Below are positions 1-5,305 of a DNA stretch of 5,898 nt, one piece after another (the first letter of the stretch is position 1; each line of letters begins with the position of its first letter). The notes under the pieces are model-generated. The model saw only the letters and a program-made list of their open reading frames with translations, had not been told where the DNA came from and searched no databases. The position numbers and the translations under genes were made by a program. This stretch comes from Chloroflexota bacterium (GTDB lineage Bacteria > Chloroflexota > Anaerolineae > J036 > Brachytrichaceae): positions 1 through 5,898 of the forward strand of contig JAKALH010000203.1 of the NCBI GenBank assembly GCA_021813225.1, in the 5' to 3' direction.

Positions 1-1153
1 GATCATGCGCCGCAACCCGTACTACTGGAAGGTGGACGAGACCGGCCAGCAGCTCCCGTACTTCGACGAAGTGCAGTATCGCAAAGGCCCCAGCGGCGTG
101 GGGCGCGACCTGTGTACCATGGCCGGCGACTGCGACCACATGAACCTGGAAAACCCCAGCACGTTCGTGCAGGCCATGACCAAGGCGCAGGCGCCCGACG
201 CCAAGTTCTCCATCCACTGGGGGCCTGAGCTGCTGGGCTACGGCGTGAACTTCAACTATGCCGCCGAGCTGGGTACGCAGAACGACCGCGACAGGGCGGT
301 GCGCCAGTTGTTCCGCGACCTGCGCTTCCGCCAGGCTATGAGCTACGCCACCGACCGCGACGGCATCGCCCAGTCGATCATGCGCGGCCCGTTCCTGCGC
401 GGTTTCGCCGGCGGCCTGTACCCCGGCTCGCCGGAATTCGACCAGCAGGCCGTGGTGTACTACCCTTACGACCCGCCCTCGGCGAAGGCGCTGCTGGCGG
501 AGATGGGCCTGAAGGATACCAACAACGACGGCGTGCTGGAATGGACCAGCGGCACGGAGGCGGGCAAACCGGTGGTGCTGCAACTGCTGGCATCGCAGGA
601 CGCCGCCGAGACGCAGAGCGTGGCTTCGGCGCTGGTGAACCTGTGGGGCGCGGTGGGCATCAAGATCAACATGCGCACCATCACCAGCTCCGTCTTCACC
701 GACGTGAACACCTCGGCGACCTGGGACATGCAGGTCTACCGCGGCGGCCAGGCCTTCGCCCTGCCGTTCACCAACCCGGCGGCTTTGGCGCCCATCACCA
801 GGACCGGCTTCAACTCTCACCGCGAGGGCGACAAGCCGCGCCAGTTGATGAACTTCGAGCAGAGCCTGATCGACATCGTGAGCAAGTACCGCAACACCTA
901 CGATACCGCTCAGCGCAATGCCCTGATGTCGCAATACCTCAAGATCTACACGCAGAATGTGTATGACATGGGCGTCTTCATCGGCCGCTACGGACTGGGC
1001 CTGACGAAGCGCGCCAAGAACATACCGGTTGGCACACCCACGTTCATGTACACCTGGGTGGAAGATGCCATCCTGCTGGATCAACTGTGGACGCCCACCG
1101 GCGCACAGTTGCCGCAGAACCGGCCCAACACGCTGCCGATTTACAAGTCGTAA
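1..1153 (+). CDS. ABC transporter solute-binding protein, family 5 (C-terminal part, 5' end outside window)
   Basis: This is the extracytoplasmic ligand-binding subunit of a peptide/nickel/oligosaccharide-type importer (SBP_bac_5 family). The frame is open from base 2, and the ATG at base 5 is not the real start: the protein there reads RRNPYYWKVDETGQQLPYFDEV, the mid-protein 'NPxYWKVD..G.QLPYxDEV' motif of this family, with no signal peptide. About 382 residues remain of a family usually 500-650 long, so the N-terminal third or more is missing. Typical later segments follow: LRFRQAMSYATDRDGI (residues 107-122 from base 5), the PPSAKALLAEMGL helix, and an acidic loop DTNNDGVLEW (171-180) often seen in this group. 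There are two cysteines (37 and 43), close enough for a disulfide. The gene ends with TAA at 1151-1153, ahead of a hairpin-rich spacer and the two permease genes. The ligand cannot be told from the sequence; relatives bind peptides, sugars, nickel chelates or heme. Confidence 0.93.
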   Translation, partial: IMRRNPYYWKVDETGQQLPYFDEVQYRKGPSGVGRDLCTMAGDCDHMNLENPSTFVQAMTKAQAPDAKFSIHWGPELLGYGVNFNYAAELGTQNDRDRAVRQLFRDLRFRQAMSYATDRDGIAQSIMRGPFLRGFAGGLYPGSPEFDQQAVVYYPYDPPSAKALLAEMGLKDTNNDGVLEWTSGTEAGKPVVLQLLASQDAAETQSVASALVNLWGAVGIKINMRTITSSVFTDVNTSATWDMQVYRGGQAFALPFTNPAALAPITRTGFNSHREGDKPRQLMNFEQSLIDIVSKYRNTYDTAQRNALMSQYLKIYTQNVYDMGVFIGRYGLGLTKRAKNIPVGTPTFMYTWVEDAILLDQLWTPTGAQLPQNRPNTLPIYKS

Positions 1154-1270
1154 GCGCACAAGTGCGCCAGGGGCGGGCCAACGGCCCACCCCTGGCGGCG
1201 TGCAGCGGGTGGGCCCGTGGACCGGGCGCTGCACGCCGCCGGCCGGCAGCTTCCGGTCGCAGGGCCGACC
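1154..1270 (+). promoter_or_regulatory. Cluster of overlapping GC-rich inverted repeats between binding-protein and permease genes
   Basis: Four stems can be drawn. (A) GCGCAC at 1154-1159 pairs with GTGCGC at 1162-1167; sterically this gives about 5 bp with a 4-base loop. (B) 1165-1179 pairs with 1183-1197: 14 of 15 pairs (one C/A mismatch) around the loop AAC. (C) 1194-1207 (GGCGGCGTGCAGCG) pairs perfectly with 1227-1240 (CGCTGCACGCCGCC), with a 19-base loop. (D) A small stem pairs 1255-1259 with 1266-1270. A and B share 1165-1167, and B and C share 1194-1197, so neighbours compete. In addition, 1183-1191 can pair with 1207-1215 (9 bp), which would break both B and C. No T-run follows any stem, so this is not a standard intrinsic terminator. 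In many importer operons a hairpin after the binding-protein gene protects upstream mRNA or limits read-through, giving excess binding protein; that role is inferred here. Confidence 0.6.
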
Positions 1271-1304
1271 ATGAAATTGATTCCGGTAAAAGGGAGTATG
1301 GCGA

Positions 1305-1340
1305 ATGACACGATTACGGATGCGGAGGCGGCATGCTTAG
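1305..1340 (+). other. Possible 11-codon Arg-rich leader ORF overlapping the permease start
   Basis: An ATG at 1305 lies 8 bases after a good Shine-Dalgarno sequence, AGGGAG (1291-1296), and encodes MTRLRMRRRHA before TAG at 1338-1340. It overlaps the permease start codon at 1333 in another frame. Five of the 11 residues are Arg, using codons CGA, CGG and AGG, and there is a TTA Leu codon; these look uncommon beside the CGC/CTG-rich neighbours. Such an ORF could couple translation to the permease or act as a regulatory leader. It is also short enough to be chance, so confidence is low. Confidence 0.2.
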
Positions 1341-2331
1341 TTACATCCTGCGACGATTGCTGATCGCCATCGTGCTGCTGCTGGGCGTCGCACTGGTCTC
1401 TTTCATTGTGATTCAGTTGCCGCCGGGCGATTTCGCAACACGGTACAAGGCGTACCTGCTGACGCAAGCCGGCATGACCGAAGCCGACGCCGAGCGCGCC
1501 GCCCAGATCGTGCGCAAGGAATACGGCCTGGACAAGCCGAAGCTGGAGCAGTTCGTCCTGTGGATCCAGGGCATGATCACCAAGGGCGAGTTCGGCTACT
1601 CCTTCGCCTACCGCAAGGATGTGGGCGCGCTGATCGCCGACCGCGTGCCCAAGACGCTGCTGCTGGCGCTGCTCAGCCACCTGATCTCCACGGTGGTGGG
1701 CATCGGCCTGGGCATCTTCGTCGCCCCGCGCAAGTACGGTTTCTGGGATAACTTCACGGCGGTGCTGGCGTTCATCTTCACGTCGGTGCCGCGTTTCTCC
1801 ATCGCGCTGGTCATCCTGTACGTGCTCGTCTTCGACTTCAAGCAGCCCAGCATCGTATCGTTCTTCTCGCCGCAGTATGTCATGGCGCCGTGGAGCTGGG
1901 GGCGCGTGGTCGATATGTTCCGGCACATCTGGCCGGTGCTGGTGATTGCCGGGCTGGGTGGCGTGGCGCGCAACCTGCGCGTCATGCGCGGCAATCTGCT
2001 GGACGTGCTGGGCGCGCAGTTCGTCACCACCGCGCGCTCCAAGGGCCTGAGGGAGAGCATCGTCATGCTGCGGCACGCCGTTCCGAACGCCCTGCACCCC
2101 ATCATTGCCTACCAGGGCACCGTGCTGCCCTACATGATGCAGGGCGAGCTGGAGGCCGCCATCGTGCTGAACCTGCCGACGATGGGGCCGCTGTTTTACG
2201 AGTCGCTGGTGAACCAGGATATCTACATCGCCGGCGATTTCCTGCTCATGTACGGCGTGCTGATCGTGCTGGGCAACCTGATCTCCGACCTGTTCCTGGC
2301 CGCGCTGGACCCGCGCATCCGCTACAGTTGA
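1333..2331 (+). CDS. ABC transporter permease, DppB/OppB type
   Basis: This is an integral membrane subunit of the importer, forming half of the translocation channel in the cytoplasmic membrane. The 332 residues begin MLSYILRRLLIAIVLLLGVA, the classic DppB start with the first membrane helix at about residues 8-29, followed by the family's PPGDF turn. An extracytoplasmic/amphipathic stretch (about 35-100, with EYGLDKP) leads into helices at roughly 106-130, 142-166, 199-217, 253-276 and 300-324. The EAA coupling loop that docks on the ATPase is clear: TTARSKGLRESIVMLRHAVPNAL (residues 232-254). The following ELEAAIVLNLPTMGPLFYESLVNQD matches the conserved segment before the last helix, and the end LDPRIRYS is typical. 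Length is close to normal for the family (about 310-340). The start is set by GGAGG at 1324-1328, four bases before the ATG. The DppC-type partner starts 28 bases after the stop. Confidence 0.96.
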   Translation: MLSYILRRLLIAIVLLLGVALVSFIVIQLPPGDFATRYKAYLLTQAGMTEADAERAAQIVRKEYGLDKPKLEQFVLWIQGMITKGEFGYSFAYRKDVGALIADRVPKTLLLALLSHLISTVVGIGLGIFVAPRKYGFWDNFTAVLAFIFTSVPRFSIALVILYVLVFDFKQPSIVSFFSPQYVMAPWSWGRVVDMFRHIWPVLVIAGLGGVARNLRVMRGNLLDVLGAQFVTTARSKGLRESIVMLRHAVPNALHPIIAYQGTVLPYMMQGELEAAIVLNLPTMGPLFYESLVNQDIYIAGDFLLMYGVLIVLGNLISDLFLAALDPRIRYS

Positions 2332-2350
2332 ACGCCGGTGTGTGCGATGT

Positions 2351-2355
2351 GAGGT
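2351..2355 (+). promoter_or_regulatory. Ribosome binding site that sets the DppC-type start at 2360
   Basis: GAGGT, matching the anti-Shine-Dalgarno end of 16S rRNA, sits four bases before ATG 2360. It falls inside the reading frame that would begin at an upstream GTG (2342), which has no comparable site. This favours 2360 as the true start. Confidence 0.7.
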
Positions 2356-2359
2356 ATAC

Positions 2360-3496
2360 ATGAGTGACGTGACCGCAGACAGCCTGTCCCTGCACCAGTT
2401 CCTGGCCGACCACGAACGCCACGAAGGCTACTTCCAACTGGTGTGGCGGCGCTTCCGCCGCAGCACCGTCTCCATCGTCGGCGCGTTCATGGTCATGATG
2501 CTGCTGCTGCTGGCCATCTTCGCCGATTTCTTCTCGCCGAACCCCATCGATACCGCCAACCTGCAGGCCGCCTTCATCCCGCCCAACGCCGTGCACCTCG
2601 TCGACGCGCAGGGCAACCTGCACCTGATTCCCTTCGTCTACAAAATGACGAACACCCTCGACCCCAATACTTTCGCGGTGTACTGGGCGGAGGACACGTC
2701 CAAACCCTATAACCTGCAGTTCTTTGTGCACACGTGGCCGTACAAGCTGCTGGGCATCTTCCCCAGCGACTTTCACCTGATCGGCGTGGAGGGCGGCGCC
2801 ACACTGTACATGCTGGGCACCGATAAGCTGGGGCGCGACCTGTGGGGCAAAGCCTGCGAGGCCGGGCGCGTTTCGCTGAGCATGAGCCTGTTCGGCACCA
2901 TCATCAGCATCGCCGCCGGCTCGGTGCTGGGCGTCGTGTCCGGCTATTACGGCGGGCAGGTGGACAACATCCTGCAGCGCTTCGTGGAATTCGTCAACGC
3001 CTTCCCGCAGTTGCCGCTGTGGATGGCGCTGGCTTCCGTCATCCCCAAGACCGCCGACTCGTTCAGCGTATTCATCATCATGTCCATCATCTTCGCGCTG
3101 CTGTCGTGGACCACGCTGGCGCGCGAAGTGCGCAGCAAGGTGCTGTCGCTGCGCGAGACGGACTTCATCATGGCCGCCAAAGAGATGGGCGCTTCTGATG
3201 CGCGCATCATCTTCCGGCACCTGTACCCCAATACGCTCAGCCACGTCATCGTCATCCTGACGCTGACGGTGCCGGGCGTCATCCTCGCCGAATCGTTCCT
3301 GAGCTTCCTGGGCATCGGCATCCAGGAGCCGTTAATCAGTTGGGGCCTGCTGATGCAGAACGCGCAAAACCTGCAGACCCTGGGGCAGCAAGTCTGGATC
3401 ATGACGCCGGTAGCGTTCATCATCATCGCGGTGCTGGGCTTCAACTTCATGGGCGATGGCCTGCGCGACGCCGCTGATCCGTACGCCGCCAGGTGA
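2360..3496 (+). CDS. ABC transporter permease, DppC/OppC type, with long extracytoplasmic insert
   Basis: This is the second channel-forming subunit of the importer. It has 378 residues from ATG 2360; an in-frame GTG at 2342 would add six residues but lacks a ribosome site. The N-terminal cytoplasmic part has the OppC-like WRRFRRSTVSIVGA (residues 29-42), then helix 1 (about 37-57). A long extracytoplasmic stretch (about 58-150) precedes MLGTDKLGRDLWGKACEAGRVSL, the hallmark 'lGTDxlGRDlxsr' segment. Further helices fall near 176-196, 215-230, 236-254, 293-315 and 348-366. The EAA coupling loop is ETDFIMAAKEMGASDARIIFRHLYPN (266-291), and ESFLSFLGIGIQEPLISWG (311-329) is the conserved late segment. 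Typical DppC proteins are about 300 residues; the extra length lies almost entirely between helix 1 and LGTD. The gene follows the DppB-type gene by 28 bases and is followed by the cytochrome gene after 10 bases, so translation is probably coupled. Confidence 0.96.
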   Translation: MSDVTADSLSLHQFLADHERHEGYFQLVWRRFRRSTVSIVGAFMVMMLLLLAIFADFFSPNPIDTANLQAAFIPPNAVHLVDAQGNLHLIPFVYKMTNTLDPNTFAVYWAEDTSKPYNLQFFVHTWPYKLLGIFPSDFHLIGVEGGATLYMLGTDKLGRDLWGKACEAGRVSLSMSLFGTIISIAAGSVLGVVSGYYGGQVDNILQRFVEFVNAFPQLPLWMALASVIPKTADSFSVFIIMSIIFALLSWTTLAREVRSKVLSLRETDFIMAAKEMGASDARIIFRHLYPNTLSHVIVILTLTVPGVILAESFLSFLGIGIQEPLISWGLLMQNAQNLQTLGQQVWIMTPVAFIIIAVLGFNFMGDGLRDAADPYAAR

Positions 3497-3506
3497 GTGA
3501 GAGATC

Positions 3507-5297
3507 ATGAAAGCATTCCATCGATTTACCGGGCGCAGGCGCTGGAATCTGCCGCTGCTTTTCTGCGGCGCGATTGCGCTGCTGGGCGGCCTGGCGCTGC
3601 TGGCGGCCTGCACACCGGCGCAGTCTGCGGCGCTGGTGCCCATCACCATCAGCGGCACCGTCGCCGACGACAAAGGACCAATCGCGGGCGCGGTGGTGCA
3701 GGTGCAGGGCACGCCCAATCAGACGAAATCCGCCCCGGACGGCAGCTTCACCATGCACGGGGAGGGGCTGGGCGTCAACAAGGTCGTGACGATGACGGCG
3801 TGGGCGCAGGGGCACTTCGTCGGCTGGGTGAACCTGGACCCGCAGAAGCCCATCTGGCAGAACGGCGGCAGCGGCGTCGTCATCAAGCTCAATCCGCTGT
3901 ACACCACCGACAACAACCAGTACACCTGGTTCACCTTCGAGGGCAAATCAGGCTCGGCGAGTTGCAGCATCTGCCACCGCGAATACAAAGAGTGGAAGAA
4001 GGACGCGCACGGCAACTCGGCCAACAACTACCACTTCATCCAGATGTACACCGGCACGGACGTGCACGGCAACCAGGGACAGTTGACGCAGTTGGAGACC
4101 AACAACACGGCCCTGCCGCCTGACCCGTCGCAGCCGTACTACGGGCCGGGCTTCCAACTGGACTATCCCAACCGCGCCGGCAACTGCGCGACCTGCCACA
4201 CGCCGGTCGCATCGAACACGCCGACGCAGCAGAACTGCGCGTGGGCAGGCTGCCACACCAGCTACACCGCTCAGCACGCCGCATCGACCGGCCTGGACAT
4301 CCAGGGCATCAGCCCGGTAGGGCTGCTAGGCGCCGGCACGGACGGCATCTCCTGCGAGTTCTGCCACAAGATCGGCCAGGTCATCCTGAACCCGCACACC
4401 AACCTGCCGTATCCCGACATGCCGGGCATCCTGTCGACCAAGCTGTATCGGCCATCGGGCAACGACCAGTTGTTCTTCGGCACGGTGACCGACGTGGCGC
4501 GCCATGTGGCCTACTCGTCGCTAGAGACGCAGAGCGCGTTCTGCGCGCCCTGCCACTATGGCGTGTTGGGCGGCGTGGTGGGCATGAACACCGTCACCGG
4601 CGGGACGCTGATCTACAATTCGTACGGCGAATGGCTGAACAGCCCGTGGAGCGACCCCAAGACCGGCAAGACCTGCCAGGACTGCCACATGCCCAAATCC
4701 AGCGCGAACTACTTCGTCTTCCCCGATAAGGGCGGCATCACGCGCAACTATGTGACGCTGCACGACCACACCATGCTGGGCGGCACCGACCAGACGCTGC
4801 TGTGGAACGCCGTGACGATGAAATCCAGCGCCGCGCACAACGGCAACAGCCTGCAGGTGCAGGTCAGCATCACCAACGACAAGACCGGCCACGACATGCC
4901 CACCGATGCGCCCATGCGCTCGGTGATGCTGGTGGTGGAAGCGCAGGACGCCAGCGGCAGGACCGTCGCGCTGCAGCAAGGGCCTACGCTGCCCGCGTGG
5001 ACGGGCAACTATGCCGGCCAGCCCGGCAAGGCCTTCGCCAAGATCTTGAAAGACCAGTGGACCGGCGAGACGCCCACTTCGTCCTTCTGGCGACCCGTGA
5101 CCATCACGCAGGATACGCGCCTGGCGCCCTACAAGACGGACAGCAGCACCTACACCTTCAATCTGCCGGCGGGCAGCGCGGCCACGGTCAAGATCAAGCT
5201 GATCTACCGGCGTTATTTCCAGCAACTGGAACAGCAGAAAGAGTGGCACGATCCCGACTATACGATGGCGGAAGCAACGATTCCCGTGGAGAAGTAA
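3507..5297 (+). CDS. Hexaheme c-type cytochrome lipoprotein (cytochrome c554-like) with N-terminal carboxypeptidase-regulatory-like domain
   Basis: A predicted membrane-anchored electron carrier of 596 residues. Residues 1-35 form a lipoprotein signal: Arg-rich start, hydrophobic core, lipobox LLAAC with lipidated Cys35. Residues about 45-128 (ITISGTVADDKGPIAGAVVQV, then APDGSF) look like a carboxypeptidase-regulatory-like beta domain. Heme motifs follow: CSICH 153-157, CATCH 227-231, CAWAGCH 244-250 (CX4CH), CEFCH 283-287, CAPCH 346-350 and CQDCH 390-394. Every cysteine outside the signal region belongs to a motif. Histidines near motifs (H168, H176, H187, H257, H332, H419, H421) could be distal ligands. 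The phrases 'GISCEFCHKI', 'TCQDCHMP', 'LHDHTMLGG' and 'GHDMPT..PMRS' recur in cytochrome c554-like multiheme families; the last lies in a C-terminal beta-rich region (about 430-596). No CXXCK or other catalytic heme signature is present, so electron transfer is favoured over an enzyme role. AGGTGA at 3491-3496, overlapping the permease stop, is a good ribosome site. Heme attachment would need a Ccm system encoded elsewhere. The electron partner is unknown. Confidence 0.92.
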   Translation: MKAFHRFTGRRRWNLPLLFCGAIALLGGLALLAACTPAQSAALVPITISGTVADDKGPIAGAVVQVQGTPNQTKSAPDGSFTMHGEGLGVNKVVTMTAWAQGHFVGWVNLDPQKPIWQNGGSGVVIKLNPLYTTDNNQYTWFTFEGKSGSASCSICHREYKEWKKDAHGNSANNYHFIQMYTGTDVHGNQGQLTQLETNNTALPPDPSQPYYGPGFQLDYPNRAGNCATCHTPVASNTPTQQNCAWAGCHTSYTAQHAASTGLDIQGISPVGLLGAGTDGISCEFCHKIGQVILNPHTNLPYPDMPGILSTKLYRPSGNDQLFFGTVTDVARHVAYSSLETQSAFCAPCHYGVLGGVVGMNTVTGGTLIYNSYGEWLNSPWSDPKTGKTCQDCHMPKSSANYFVFPDKGGITRNYVTLHDHTMLGGTDQTLLWNAVTMKSSAAHNGNSLQVQVSITNDKTGHDMPTDAPMRSVMLVVEAQDASGRTVALQQGPTLPAWTGNYAGQPGKAFAKILKDQWTGETPTSSFWRPVTITQDTRLAPYKTDSSTYTFNLPAGSAATVKIKLIYRRYFQQLEQQKEWHDPDYTMAEATIPVEK

Positions 5298-5305
5298 ACG
5301 ACTTT

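Noticed and set aside
5..7. ATG at base 5 as the true start of the binding-protein gene
   Set aside because: The encoded residues match the middle of family-5 binding proteins, there is no signal peptide, and the frame is open to the window edge.
1165..1242. Intrinsic terminator after the binding-protein gene
   Set aside because: The stems are strong but no T-run follows any of them, and the permeases downstream lack a clear promoter of their own.
1277..1302. Promoter for the permease gene (TTGATT with a TATGGC-like -10)
   Set aside because: The spacing is only about 14 bases and the -10 is poor, so there is too little to support a sigma-70-type promoter.
1271..1363. 30-codon ORF from ATG 1271 (MKLIPVKGSMAND...)
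   Set aside because: Weak ribosome site, runs out of frame into the permease gene, and has no recognisable feature.
2342..2359. GTG 2342 as start of the DppC-type permease
   Set aside because: No ribosome site fits it, while GAGGT stands four bases before ATG 2360.
1141..2361. 406-codon open frame on the minus strand covering the whole DppB-type gene
   Set aside because: Its protein is a run of Gln, His, Arg, Asp and Val with no recognisable domain or membrane segments, as expected from the antisense of GC-rich coding DNA. The + strand gene has all family motifs.
2246..3244. 332-codon minus-strand open frame opposite the DppC-type gene
   Set aside because: Low-complexity composition, no motif, fully antisense to a certain permease gene; a by-product of high GC content.
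4521..5249. 242-codon minus-strand open frame opposite the cytochrome gene
   Set aside because: Arg/Val/Gly/Ala-rich shadow with no domain signal; the opposing frame has heme motifs and family phrases.
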